The notes under the pieces: generated by a model
Database searches by the model: none
Seen by the model: only the letters and a program-made list of their open reading frames with translations
What the model was told of the DNA's origin: nothing
In this document: one piece after another, positions 54,330-63,989 of the stretch
Numbering within the stretch: position 1 is the stretch's first letter
Layout of the letters: each line of letters begins with the position of its first letter
Assembly: GCF_010119545.1 (NCBI RefSeq)
Contig: NZ_JAAEAA010000005.1
Span: 124,001 to 188,000 of the forward strand
Source: Pontibacter fetidus
GTDB taxonomy: Bacteria; Bacteroidota; Bacteroidia; Cytophagales; Hymenobacteraceae
Direction: 5' to 3'
Length of the DNA stretch: 64,000 nucleotides
Position numbers and translations under genes: made by a program

Positions 54330-55754
54330 TTATGGCACCGAAAGAATATCAGGGTTTAAAAAAGGTTTTGTTTCCTGTAAAAGCCTCTGAGAAAGTTCCA
54401 ACGCCTGTTGACGGATCTCACGCAAAGCGGTGGATTCGTATAGCATGGCTTTGCGGGGAGGGCCCAGTGTGTAGATGCCGGTTACAGGTAAGTTGTTACT
54501 GCCTATCACCGTTCCATACGCATCGGTTTGCAGGCCCAGGCGCAATTCATCAGGCGTAAGTAAGCCATCGACCAGCATTTGCTGTATAAGCGGGAGTTTA
54601 ATTTTAGTATAGTCGGCCAGCGGACCAGTGCAGTTTATTACCCGGTTTACATGTACATTAAGAGGCGCTGCATCCATACTTTTCTTAAGTATTACTTTTG
54701 CAGTCTGCGTTTCTTCCTGCATGTCCACAATGTTGGCGGCTATTACTTCTAACTGCCCTTTTGCTTGTAGCTCATTTAAAAGTATAGCCGAACTTGCGGG
54801 CATACGGTGGCGGTGCACTTCCCAGTACGGGCGTATATGGCGCAGAAAACGTTTTTTCTCCTGCCAGGTAAAAGCCTGCCATATAGTTGGTAAATCGTTA
54901 CGCATGGCATCCAGTACACTCCTCCAGGTATAGCCCTGGGCAACTGCTGCTTTAATCTCTTTTCTGATATACCGGAATACCTCCAAAGCTGAAGAACAGA
55001 TATATAACGGGATCTTAAACGGCGGGTAAGGAGGGGTATTTACATCAAATGGTTGAGGCAACAGCCCGTGCCGCGACACAACATAAATCTTGCCTTTATG
55101 GCCCTGGGCCGCCAAACTGCCTGCCAGGTCTACCATCGTTAAGCTGGAACCTATCAGTAATAGTGCATCATCTGGTTTCAGCCCCGAAAGGACTTTTGCA
55201 GACCAGGGCGAAGCAAAATAGTGGCTGCTTTTGTAAAATGATTGGTTAGGTATAGGTAGCTGGCCCGGCGGAAAATTGCCCAGGGCAAGCACTACACTGT
55301 TGGCAAGTATAGCCTTCGTATTTTTAAATGATACCTTAAAACTCCCGTTCTGTTTTTTCAACGCTACAGCTTCATCAAAGAGTGTCACAACCTTTACGCT
55401 AACTGCTGCGGCTGCAACGGCCTCCCGGAAGCGGGCTTTCAGGTAATCTCCGAAAATAAAACGAGGTATAAAATCGTGTGGAGTAACCTCCGTTCTTAAA
55501 TCGGCTTTGTAGTGGTGCTGGTGCTGGGTAAGCCAGTTATAAAAATCAAGCGGTTGATCGGGGAAAATACTCATGGCAGCGGCAGGCACATTCAGGGGCT
55601 GAAAGTTTAGCTGGCTGGAATAAGCAATGCCTTTGTTTACCCTATACCTGTCCTGCTCTATCAGGTAGATTGTTGTCGGGTTTACGGCACTTCGTAGCAA
55701 TTGAATAGCGGTTAATGTACCGCTCAGGCCTGCTCCTATAATGGCAAATGTCAT
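54330..55754 (-). CDS. FAD/NAD(P)-binding protein (COG4529-like)
   Basis: A protein of 474 residues beginning with the dinucleotide-binding motif FAIIGAGLSGTLTA, and with a second site LLLIGSSLTMVDLAGSL near 200. FxPLNVPAAAMSIFPDQP near 53 and HGLLPQPF near 232 are seen in the NAD_binding_9/COG4529 family. A conserved ATG-equivalent motif appears as VINCTGP near 390. The exact reaction is unknown in the family. It stands alone on the minus strand. Confidence 0.85.
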   Translation of the reverse strand: MTFAIIGAGLSGTLTAIQLLRSAVNPTTIYLIEQDRYRVNKGIAYSSQLNFQPLNVPAAAMSIFPDQPLDFYNWLTQHQHHYKADLRTEVTPHDFIPRFIFGDYLKARFREAVAAAAVSVKVVTLFDEAVALKKQNGSFKVSFKNTKAILANSVVLALGNFPPGQLPIPNQSFYKSSHYFASPWSAKVLSGLKPDDALLLIGSSLTMVDLAGSLAAQGHKGKIYVVSRHGLLPQPFDVNTPPYPPFKIPLYICSSALEVFRYIRKEIKAAVAQGYTWRSVLDAMRNDLPTIWQAFTWQEKKRFLRHIRPYWEVHRHRMPASSAILLNELQAKGQLEVIAANIVDMQEETQTAKVILKKSMDAAPLNVHVNRVINCTGPLADYTKIKLPLIQQMLVDGLLTPDELRLGLQTDAYGTVIGSNNLPVTGIYTLGPPRKAMLYESTALREIRQQALELSQRLLQETKPFLNPDILSVP

Positions 55755-56040
55755 AATGGCTATTACTTAAATGAAGTTAGAAAGTAAGTAGTCGATACAA
55801 ACAGAACCCATAGCAGGTAGCCTGTACATCAATCAGAATAAAAATGCGGCGCAAGCTTTATAAAAGTTCCTGATTTTACGGTAGTTATGGAGCAGGGTTA
55901 AGGAGGGTGAAGTATAAACAGCCAGTTGCCGTGTACTATACAGTTGGTGATGCTTACTAAACAGGCATCTATAGTTTATGTAGCCTAAAACTTATTGTGC
56001 CTTCCGGTTCGTATACGTCATAACATTTATACACGGCCAA

Positions 56041-57813
56041 ATGAAACAGGATTCTACTACCATAGTTGAACCAGTACCAGCTCAACCCCATAAGCTTAAA
56101 GAACTACCGGCCACTGCCATCTGCGGAAATGATATCACTTCGTCGTGTTTGTATGTATCTGCGTTGGCCATTATTTATGCGGGGCAGTATGCCTGGGTGG
56201 CGCTTTTAATGGTTGGCGGGGTGCTTTTCCTGTTCCGGAGTATTTATGGCGAAGTAGTAGGGGCATTGCCTTTAAACGGGGGAGCTTATAATGCCTTGCT
56301 GAACACAACCAGCAAAAGTACGGCTTCGCTGGCGGCGTGCCTTACCCTGTTATCTTACATGGCTACGGCCGTTATTTCTGCTACCGAAGGCATGCATTAT
56401 GTCCATCATCTCTGGGAAGGGCTTCCGGTTTTTTACGCAACTATAGGGCTGCTGGCTTTTTTTATGGGCTTAACTATACTGGGAATCGGCGAGTCGTCTA
56501 TTGTTGCGGTCATCATTTTTATCACGCATATCTCCACGCTCACGCTGCTGGTGGTAGTTGGGTTCCTGTTTTTGTTTAACCATGGGTTTGATACGCTTTC
56601 CCTTAACTATAGCCAGCCACTGGAGGGCAGCATTTGGAGGGCCTTGTTCTTCGGGTTTGCGGCGGCCATGCTCGGGATATCAGGTTTCGAGAGTTCGGCC
56701 AACTTTGTGGAGGAGCAGGCGCCCGGCGTTTTCCCGAAAACCCTGCGCAACATGTGGTTGGCCGTTACAGTCTTTAACCCGCTTACAGCTTTCCTGGCAA
56801 TTGCTATTTTACCTATGGCGGCGGTTGCTCAAAACCAGACGGCTTTACTGGCTTACCTGGGTGAGGTGGCCGGCGGTAACTGGCTTGCAACTATAGTTTC
56901 GGTTAATGCAGCTATGGTGCTGAGCGGAGCCGTGCTAACTTCTTATGTGGGCGTAACCGGCCTGGTACAGCGCATGACCTTAGACCGCTGCCTTCCGCAG
57001 TTCTTGCTGCGCACCAACAAAAGGGGCTCGGCTTACCTGATCATGATCACCTTTTTCCTGCTGTGTGTTTCAATCCTGTTTATCACGGCCGGTGATATTG
57101 GCGCTCTGGCCGGGGTTTATACCATTGCATTTCTATCGGTAATGGCCCTGTTTGTGGTTGGGAATGTACTGCTGAAACTGCGCCGTAACCGTTTGCCGCG
57201 CCCGGTGCGCGCTTCGGTACTGGTGCTGTTCCTGGCAATTTCTGCAGTGCTGGCGGCGCTGGTAGGCAATGCTATTCTCAACCCGGCTTACGTATGGGTG
57301 TTTCTCAAATATTTTATCCCTACTGTTTCGTTGGTGTTCATTATGCTGTACCGTATCGAGCTGCTGATTTTTTTTACCTTTTTGGTCAGACAGATAGAGC
57401 GCCCGCTTAAAAAGATACTTCCCTTTAAATCGTATACTATAAAGCGCCTTATCCAAACCATACGGTCTCAGCAGTTTGTGTTTTTTACCAAAGGCGATAA
57501 CATCGCGAACATAAATAAAGTGATGCGCTATATTGTAGAAAACGAACATACCAACCGGCTGAAGATTGTAAATGTGCTGGCAAAAGGAGAGGAGCCACCT
57601 AAACGGCTGATGCACGAAGTGGAAGTGCTGGACCTGGCTTATCCCGAACTGGAAGTGGATTTTGTGATCATCAGGGGTAAGTTCGGACCCAAACTAATTC
57701 AGAAGCTTTCCGCTAAATGGGGCATTCCTAAAAACTTTATGTTTATTGGTTCGCCCGGCAACCATTTCCCTTATGGCCTGGAGGAGCTTGGCGGTGTAAG
57801 ACTGGTTATTTAA
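56041..57813 (+). CDS. APC-superfamily amino acid/cation permease with C-terminal cytosolic domain
   Basis: A protein of 590 residues. About 12 membrane helices occupy residues 25-450, with the APC signature SLNGGAYNAL-like ALPLNGGAYNALLNTTSK near 75 and GFAAAMLGISGFESSANFVEEQ near 205. The last 130 residues are soluble and contain FTKGDNIANINKVMRYI and VDFVIIRGKFGPKLI, resembling a universal-stress-type module found on some permeases. The substrate is not clear; amino acid transport is the default. Confidence 0.88.
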   Translation: MKQDSTTIVEPVPAQPHKLKELPATAICGNDITSSCLYVSALAIIYAGQYAWVALLMVGGVLFLFRSIYGEVVGALPLNGGAYNALLNTTSKSTASLAACLTLLSYMATAVISATEGMHYVHHLWEGLPVFYATIGLLAFFMGLTILGIGESSIVAVIIFITHISTLTLLVVVGFLFLFNHGFDTLSLNYSQPLEGSIWRALFFGFAAAMLGISGFESSANFVEEQAPGVFPKTLRNMWLAVTVFNPLTAFLAIAILPMAAVAQNQTALLAYLGEVAGGNWLATIVSVNAAMVLSGAVLTSYVGVTGLVQRMTLDRCLPQFLLRTNKRGSAYLIMITFFLLCVSILFITAGDIGALAGVYTIAFLSVMALFVVGNVLLKLRRNRLPRPVRASVLVLFLAISAVLAALVGNAILNPAYVWVFLKYFIPTVSLVFIMLYRIELLIFFTFLVRQIERPLKKILPFKSYTIKRLIQTIRSQQFVFFTKGDNIANINKVMRYIVENEHTNRLKIVNVLAKGEEPPKRLMHEVEVLDLAYPELEVDFVIIRGKFGPKLIQKLSAKWGIPKNFMFIGSPGNHFPYGLEELGGVRLVI

Positions 57814-57905
57814 TATGTGGGTTATAGTTTGGTAACTATAGCTTTGTCTTGATTTGAAAATAATTCTGTTACCAACTATAAGCAGACAACTGTCCTTAAT
57901 TTAGG

Positions 57906-58613
57906 TTACCCAGATACCTGCTGAAGCAACGTGCTCACTTCTGAATGGTTGAGGTGGCGCCACTCGCCAAGCGACAGATTGCCCAGTTCCAGGGTCGAAA
58001 TGCGGATACGAACCAGTTTTTCTACCTGGTAGCCCAGCTTGTAACACATTCGCCTGATCTGCCGGTTTAGCCCTTGTGTCAGGATGATGTTAAAGGTCGT
58101 TTCATTTACCTGCCTTACGTTGGCGGGCCGGGTTGTTTTGCCCATGATAACGATACCCGTTGCCAGCCTGTCTATAGCTTCGGGCGTTAACGGTTTGTCT
58201 ACGGTTACCTCATATTCTTTTTCCTGATACTTTTCAGCGTGCAGAATTTTAAATAACGTATCGCCGTCATTGGTAAGTAACATAAGCCCTTCCGAGGCTT
58301 TATCCAGCCTGCCAACCGGGAAAATGGTTTGGCTATAGTTTAAAGCCTGCGACAGGTTGTTCTCGATCTGGGTATTGGTCGTGGATTCGATGCCGCGCGG
58401 TTTGTGGTAGGCGATGTACACATTTTTACGTCCTTCTTTTAGTACCTGGCCGTCCAGCTGTACTTCATCTTCGGGTAAGAGCACCTGGCTTACACTGCCT
58501 TTTGCGCCGTTCACCAGCACCCGCCCCGAAACTATAAAATCGATAGCCACTTTATTGGAAACCGTTAATTTCTGAACTATAAAATACTTGAGCGAGGTGT
58601 TAAGGGACTTCAT
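57906..58613 (-). CDS. rluF: Pseudouridine synthase, RluF/RsuA family
   Basis: A protein of 235 residues. An S4 RNA-binding domain (about 8-55) is followed by the catalytic domain: YHKPRGIES near 69, FPVGRLDKASEGLMLLTNDG with catalytic D104, and the family's GLNRQIRRMCYKLGY near 190. RluF modifies 23S rRNA (U2604 in E. coli). It faces the APC permease gene and is divergent from the GH92 gene. Confidence 0.92.
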   Translation of the reverse strand: MKSLNTSLKYFIVQKLTVSNKVAIDFIVSGRVLVNGAKGSVSQVLLPEDEVQLDGQVLKEGRKNVYIAYHKPRGIESTTNTQIENNLSQALNYSQTIFPVGRLDKASEGLMLLTNDGDTLFKILHAEKYQEKEYEVTVDKPLTPEAIDRLATGIVIMGKTTRPANVRQVNETTFNIILTQGLNRQIRRMCYKLGYQVEKLVRIRISTLELGNLSLGEWRHLNHSEVSTLLQQVSG

Positions 58614-58871
58614 TGTAAGACAAAACTACTGCGTAAATGATGAGCTATACCTGGTAGCGCTGTAAGTTAGCAAACCCTGGCTTTATTTTAACTGCCTGCC
58701 GGCACCAAAACCAATCTGATACATGGTGCTGTAACGCAGGCGATAACTGATGAATTCAAAAGCAGAGCAAAGGCGCCACGATAACAGTGCTGCAAGTAAC
58801 TATAGTTTATGGGAATTAACCTTATCTTTAGCTATTGCTTTAAAATTTTACCCGCGCAAAAAACTACCCTG

Positions 58872-61187
58872 ATGAAGAAACTTTTACTGTCTGTTCTGCT
58901 GCTCCTTCCGTTTGTGTTGCAGGCCCAAACAAAGGCCACCCCTAACCTGGTAAAATATGTAAACCCGATGATCGGTACGGCCAAAATGGGCCACACCTAC
59001 CCGGGTGCTACCGTACCTTTTGGCATGGTGCAGCTCAGCCCCGATACCGATACGATACCTTACGAGGTAAATGGCAAGTATAACAAGGATGTATATAAAT
59101 ATTGCGCCGGTTACCAGCACGACGACAATACCATAGTTGGGTTCAGCCATACACATTTCAGCGGAACAGGGCATTCTGACCTCGGTGATTTTCTGATAGC
59201 ACCAACTATAGGTAATCTGCAGCTAAATCCGGGCACGGAAGATGATCCCAAAAGTGGCTATCGCTCGGCTTTCTCTCATGACAACGAAGTGGCCGAACCC
59301 GCTTACTACAAGGTAAAACTCGACGACCATAACATACTGGCAGAACTCACGGCCAGCAACCGTGTGGGCATGCACCAGTATACTTTCCCGAAGTCGGATG
59401 AGGCGCATATTATCCTGGATCTGATGTCGGGCATTTATAACTACGACGGCAAAACCACCTGGACTTTTGTGCGCGTGGAGAACGACACCCTGATTACCGG
59501 TTACCGCCAGACCAATGGCTGGGCCCGCACCCGCACAGTATACTTTGCCATGGCCTTCAGCAAGCCTTTTTACCAGTATGGCAACAAAGAGTACTCAGAG
59601 GCACAGGCTTATAAAGGCTTCTGGCGCAAGTTCGACCAGACCAAAAACTTCCCGGAGTTTGCCGGCAAAAAGCTACGCGCTTATTTCGATTTTAAAACGA
59701 CAGAAGGGGAGAAGATCAAAATAAAATTTGCCTTGTCGCCGGTGAGTACCGAAGGTGCCCTGGCCAACATGCGCGCCGAGATACCGCATTGGGATTTTGA
59801 GCGTGTGAAGCGCGAAGGGCAGACAGCCTGGAACAAAGAACTGAATAAAGTAGTGGTGGATGCTGGTAAAGGCGACCTGGTAAACTTCTACACCGCCATG
59901 TACCATTCCTTCCTGGGTCCAACTACTTATATGGATGTGGATGGCAAGTACAGAGGGCTGGATATGAACGTGCACCAGGCCAACGGTTTTACCAACTATA
60001 CCAGCTTCTCGCTCTGGGATACATACCGTGCACTGCACCCGCTTTTCAACATTTTGCAGCCCGCCCGCAACAACGACATGATCAAATCGATGCTGGCGCA
60101 TTACGATCAGAGTGTACACAAAATGCTGCCTGTGTGGTCGCATTACGCTAACGAGAACTGGTGCATGATCGGGTACCATTCTGTGCCGGTTATTGCGGAT
60201 GCGGTGATGAAAGGAACGGCTAACTTTGATGCCAACCGCGCCCTGGATGCTTGTGTGCAAACTGCCCGCACCCGTTACTATGACGGTTTGGGTTACTACA
60301 TGGATATGGGCTATGTGCCTGAAGACAAGAACGGATCATCAGTTTCTAAAACCTTGGAGTATGCTTACGATGACTGGTGCATTGCGCAGATGGCTAAAAA
60401 ACTGAATCGGCAGGACATTTACGAAGAGTTCAGCAAGCGTGCGCTCAACTATAAAAATGTATATGATTCGAAGTCTGGATATATGCGTCCGAAGTTAAGT
60501 GATGGAAGCTGGAAAAAAGAATTTGATCCGTTGGACACGCACGGACAAGGTTTTATTGAAGGTAATTCCTGGAACTATAGTTTATACGTACCCCACGACC
60601 CGGCACAAATGATTGCCATGATGGGAGGCAAGACACGCTTTGCCCAACACCTCGATTCGCTTTTCACGATGGAACTACCGGACAGATATTTTGAAAATAC
60701 AGAAGATATTTCCCGCGACGGTATTATCGGCAACTATGTACATGGCAACGAACCTTCGCACCACGTGGCTTATCTGTATAACTGGACCGACCAGCCCTGG
60801 AAAACGCAGGAGCGCACGCGCATGGTGCTGAAAGCCATGTATAAACCAACTATAGACGGCCTGGGCGGCAACGACGATTTCGGACAGATGAGCGCGTGGT
60901 ACATCTTCAGTGCGTTGGGCTTTTACCCGGTAGCCCCCGGCTCCGACCATTATGCCATCACCAGTCCGGCAGTAAAGTCAGCAACTATAAATCTGGAAAA
61001 TGGTAAGACGTTTACGATAGATGTGAAGAATCAGAAAGACAAGAATTTATACATCCAGAAAATGGAGCTGAACGGCCAACCTGTAAACCGCACTTACCTG
61101 ACGCATGCTGAGATCATGAATGGTGGCAAGATTACCTTTTACATGGGCAACAAACCTAACAAAAAACTAATGGCTGTTGCTCCGTAG
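58872..61187 (+). CDS. GH92 family secreted glycosidase (alpha-mannosidase type)
   Basis: About 771 residues from the ATG at 58872 (MKKLLLSVLLLLPF), which begins the signal peptide ending in LQA; a frame extending upstream to 58809 would spoil it. GH92 motifs: VKYVNPMIGTAKMGHTYPG, PFGMVQLSPDT, FSHTHFSGTGHSD, FSLWDTYRALHPL, EGNSWNYS (catalytic Glu region) and GNDDFGQMSAWYIF. Family members are calcium-dependent exo-alpha-mannosidases, mostly alpha-1,2, that trim mannose from glycans in the periplasm. It is convergent with a second GH92 gene. Confidence 0.93.
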   Translation: MKKLLLSVLLLLPFVLQAQTKATPNLVKYVNPMIGTAKMGHTYPGATVPFGMVQLSPDTDTIPYEVNGKYNKDVYKYCAGYQHDDNTIVGFSHTHFSGTGHSDLGDFLIAPTIGNLQLNPGTEDDPKSGYRSAFSHDNEVAEPAYYKVKLDDHNILAELTASNRVGMHQYTFPKSDEAHIILDLMSGIYNYDGKTTWTFVRVENDTLITGYRQTNGWARTRTVYFAMAFSKPFYQYGNKEYSEAQAYKGFWRKFDQTKNFPEFAGKKLRAYFDFKTTEGEKIKIKFALSPVSTEGALANMRAEIPHWDFERVKREGQTAWNKELNKVVVDAGKGDLVNFYTAMYHSFLGPTTYMDVDGKYRGLDMNVHQANGFTNYTSFSLWDTYRALHPLFNILQPARNNDMIKSMLAHYDQSVHKMLPVWSHYANENWCMIGYHSVPVIADAVMKGTANFDANRALDACVQTARTRYYDGLGYYMDMGYVPEDKNGSSVSKTLEYAYDDWCIAQMAKKLNRQDIYEEFSKRALNYKNVYDSKSGYMRPKLSDGSWKKEFDPLDTHGQGFIEGNSWNYSLYVPHDPAQMIAMMGGKTRFAQHLDSLFTMELPDRYFENTEDISRDGIIGNYVHGNEPSHHVAYLYNWTDQPWKTQERTRMVLKAMYKPTIDGLGGNDDFGQMSAWYIFSALGFYPVAPGSDHYAITSPAVKSATINLENGKTFTIDVKNQKDKNLYIQKMELNGQPVNRTYLTHAEIMNGGKITFYMGNKPNKKLMAVAP

Positions 61188-61201
61188 CTATAGTTTGAAA
61201 A

Positions 61202-61253
61202 CTATAGAAACAGAAAAGCATCTCTGGTTGGAGGTGCTTTTCTGTTTCTATAG
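61202..61253. terminator. Stem-loop after the first GH92 gene
   Basis: A perfect 19-base stem (61202-61220 with 61235-61253) that begins and ends in CTATAG. It lies 15 bases after the stop codon. It lacks a clear T run but is strong enough to stop transcription or protect the RNA end. Confidence 0.7.
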
Positions 61254-61488
61254 GTGGTTTAATTAACCCACCCATAATCCCTCTGAGGAGGGTAATAAGC
61301 AAAACATGGCGTGAGCGTCTTCTCCCGCAACGAACTATAGTTGGGCCCTTGGTCTACATGTGTTTCATACTTAAAGTATAAACCCAGCTATAGTTGCCCA
61401 GCAACAGCGAGTCTGGAGACTAGCATCCACAGAGCGTCACCGGTTGGATACCGGCGCCAGAAAAGACTCCATCCCCTGTTTTCAGGCA

Positions 61489-61648
61489 GGGCCGTTAAGT
61501 TCTATCAAATTCTCCCTTTGAGGGGAGCGCAGAGGGGTGTTTGCATTAGCGGGTGAATTTAAAACTGGCTAACAATTGGCATTCTGGCCCTGAATAACAC
61601 CCCTGTAATCCCCTCAAGGGGATAGTTCTCGGCAGAACTTAACGGCCC
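61489..61648. repeat. REPIN-like inverted element between the two GH92 genes
   Basis: Left arm 61489-61541 and right arm 61596-61648 are largely reverse complements over 53 bases, from GGGCCGTTAAGTTCT at the outer end to the AGGGGTGTT at the inner end, with CCCTTTGAGGGG/CCCCTCAAGGGG cores. Same design as 17391-17504. Weaker single units lie near 61264 (CCCATAATCCCTCTGAGGAGG) and 61650-61680. Apart from these and the stem-loop at 61202, the 492-base gap holds no gene. Confidence 0.78.
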
Positions 61649-61679
61649 TCTCCTTTTTGTAGGGGAGGGTTGGGGAGGG

Positions 61680-63989
61680 TTAATTCTCATCTTTCGAAAA
61701 CGAATAAGGTGCAGATTCATCTTTTGTGCCCCGATTCTTATTTGGTGCAGCTCCCATCTTAACCTTCATTTTGCCACCATTCATAATGTCCTCATGCGAA
61801 ATCCAGTTCTTCTCCAGTTTTTTTCCGTTCAGGGTGGCTGTTTGTATGTATCGGTTATCCTGGCTGTTAGCAGGGGCTTCGATCACGAACTTTTTGCCAT
61901 TCTCTAACTGTATAGTTGCTTTTTTGAACAAGGGGGCACCCATTACATACTGGTTTACAGCAGGCGTAACCGGGTAAAAACCTAAGGCCGAGAAGATGTA
62001 CCAGGCTGAGGTTTGTCCGTTATCCTCGTCGCCGCAGTAACCGTCGGGTGTTGGCTGGTACATGCGGTTCATGGTTTCGCGTGCCCAGTACTGCGCTTTC
62101 CAGGGTTGGCCGGCATAGTTGTACAGGTAGATCATGTGCTGGATAGGTTGGTTTCCGTGCGCGTACTGGCCCATGTTAGCGATCTGCATTTCCCGAATTT
62201 CGTGTATCACGCCACCATAATAACTTTCATCATACTTCGGAGGGAGGGTAAATACCGAATCCAGTTTGGCCGTAAAGTTCTGCTTACCGCCCATCAAATC
62301 TATCAGGCCCTGCACATCATGGAAAACGGACCAGCTATAGTGCCAGCTGTTGCCCTCGGTAAAGGCATCGCCCCACTTAAACGGATTGAAGGGTGACTGG
62401 AAGGTACCATCCTGGTTTTTGCCACGCATCAGGCCGGTAGCAGGGTCGTAGAGGTTTCTGTAGTTCTGGCTGCGTTTGGCATACAGGTCTATCTCAGCTT
62501 GCGGGCGCTTAAGCGCTTTAGCTAACTGGTAAATGGCAAAGTCATCGTAGGCGTATTCCAGGGTGCGGGCGGCGTTTTCGTTTATCTTTACATCGTAAGG
62601 TACGTAGCCGAGTTTGTTATAGAAGCTAACGCCAGCACGACCAATGGCCGTAATCGGGCCTTCGTTGTTTGCGCCGTGCAGCAGTGCTTCGTATAGGGTG
62701 TTGATGTCATAATCGCGAAGTCCTTTCACGTAAGCATCCGCCACTACCGAAGCAGAGTTATTCCCGATCATAATATTGGCATAACCCGGGCTAGACCATT
62801 CCGGCAGCCAGCCGCCTTCCTTGTAATCGTTCACCAGACCAGCCTGCATCTCTTTGTTTATACTTGGGTAGGCCAGGTTCAGGAAAGGATATAGCGCCCT
62901 AAACGTATCCCAGAAACCGGTGCCGGCAAAGCGGTAGCCGGCGTATGTTTTGCCATCGTAGGGGCTATAGTGTACAGGTTTGCCAGCTGCATCCAGCTCA
63001 TACATTTTGTGCGGAAAAAACAGCGTGCGATACAGGCAACTATAAAATGTGCGCAGCTGCTCATCGGTACCTCCTTCCACCGTAATGCGGCTCATGGCTT
63101 TGTTCCAGAGCGCTTTTGCTTTCAGCTTAGTCGTCTCAAAGTCATCTGTTGCCAGTTCGCGTTTCAGGTTAAGCTCGGCCTGCGCCATGCTTATAAAAGA
63201 GGAAGCCACACGTAGGGTTACCTTTTCGCCTTTCGCGGTTTTAAACCCAACTATAGCTCCGGTGTGGTTGGCCGTTTGTTCCAGCTTATTTTTAACCAGC
63301 GTAGTATCGTGCCAGGTATAGGCTACGGTAAAAGGTTTGTCAGTATAAATAACAAAGTAGTTTTTAAAGTCTTTGGGGTTGCTGCGTGCGGTGCGGGTGG
63401 TATAGCCTATGATCTTGTTTTCAGAAGGAATAACCTTGATGTATGAGCCTTTGTCCAAAGCATCGATAACGATAAACGAACTGTCGGATTTGGGGTAGGT
63501 AAACCGGAACTGGGCAGCGCGTTCTGTAGGCGTAAATTCGGTAGTTACATCATGGTCTGCGAGGTATACGCTATAGTAGTAAGGCTTTGCAATTTCGGAT
63601 TTATGCGAGAACCAGCTGGCCCGGTCATCTTCCCTGAACTTTAGTTTACCTGTAACCGGCATAATGGCAAACTGTCCGTAGTCGTTCATCCAGGGCGATG
63701 GCTGGTGGGTTTGCTTAAAGCCCCGGATCTTGTCATCATCATAAGTATAGGCCCAGCCATTTCCCATTTTGCCGGTTTGTGCCGTCCAAAGGTTCATGCC
63801 CCAGGGCACCGCCACAGCAGGGTAGGTGTTACCGTTAGATAAGCTTACTTTAGAGTCGGTGCCCATAAGTGGGTTGGCCAGTTCTTCGGGCTCAAAGCGG
63901 TGCTTGTTTTTCTGGGCCTGCGCAGGTAGCAGAAAGGCAAGTATAACTATAGGAAGCAGGAGGCAAAGCGGGTGTAGCAGTTTCTTCAT
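61680..63989 (-). CDS. GH92 family secreted glycosidase (alpha-mannosidase type), second copy
   Basis: A protein of 769 residues with a signal peptide (PIVILAFLLPAQA before QKNKH). GH92 motifs: LANPLMGTDSKVSLSNGNTYPA, VPWGMNLWTAQTG, FKQTHQPSPWM, TGFWDTFRALYPFLNL, EGNSWHYSWSVFHD and DEDNGQTSAWYIFSALGFYPV. It is clearly divergent from the first copy, so the two probably act on different linkages. No SusC/SusD pair lies beside them in the window. Its start at 63989 lies 11 bases from the window edge, so its promoter is outside. Confidence 0.93.
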   Translation of the reverse strand: MKKLLHPLCLLLPIVILAFLLPAQAQKNKHRFEPEELANPLMGTDSKVSLSNGNTYPAVAVPWGMNLWTAQTGKMGNGWAYTYDDDKIRGFKQTHQPSPWMNDYGQFAIMPVTGKLKFREDDRASWFSHKSEIAKPYYYSVYLADHDVTTEFTPTERAAQFRFTYPKSDSSFIVIDALDKGSYIKVIPSENKIIGYTTRTARSNPKDFKNYFVIYTDKPFTVAYTWHDTTLVKNKLEQTANHTGAIVGFKTAKGEKVTLRVASSFISMAQAELNLKRELATDDFETTKLKAKALWNKAMSRITVEGGTDEQLRTFYSCLYRTLFFPHKMYELDAAGKPVHYSPYDGKTYAGYRFAGTGFWDTFRALYPFLNLAYPSINKEMQAGLVNDYKEGGWLPEWSSPGYANIMIGNNSASVVADAYVKGLRDYDINTLYEALLHGANNEGPITAIGRAGVSFYNKLGYVPYDVKINENAARTLEYAYDDFAIYQLAKALKRPQAEIDLYAKRSQNYRNLYDPATGLMRGKNQDGTFQSPFNPFKWGDAFTEGNSWHYSWSVFHDVQGLIDLMGGKQNFTAKLDSVFTLPPKYDESYYGGVIHEIREMQIANMGQYAHGNQPIQHMIYLYNYAGQPWKAQYWARETMNRMYQPTPDGYCGDEDNGQTSAWYIFSALGFYPVTPAVNQYVMGAPLFKKATIQLENGKKFVIEAPANSQDNRYIQTATLNGKKLEKNWISHEDIMNGGKMKVKMGAAPNKNRGTKDESAPYSFSKDEN

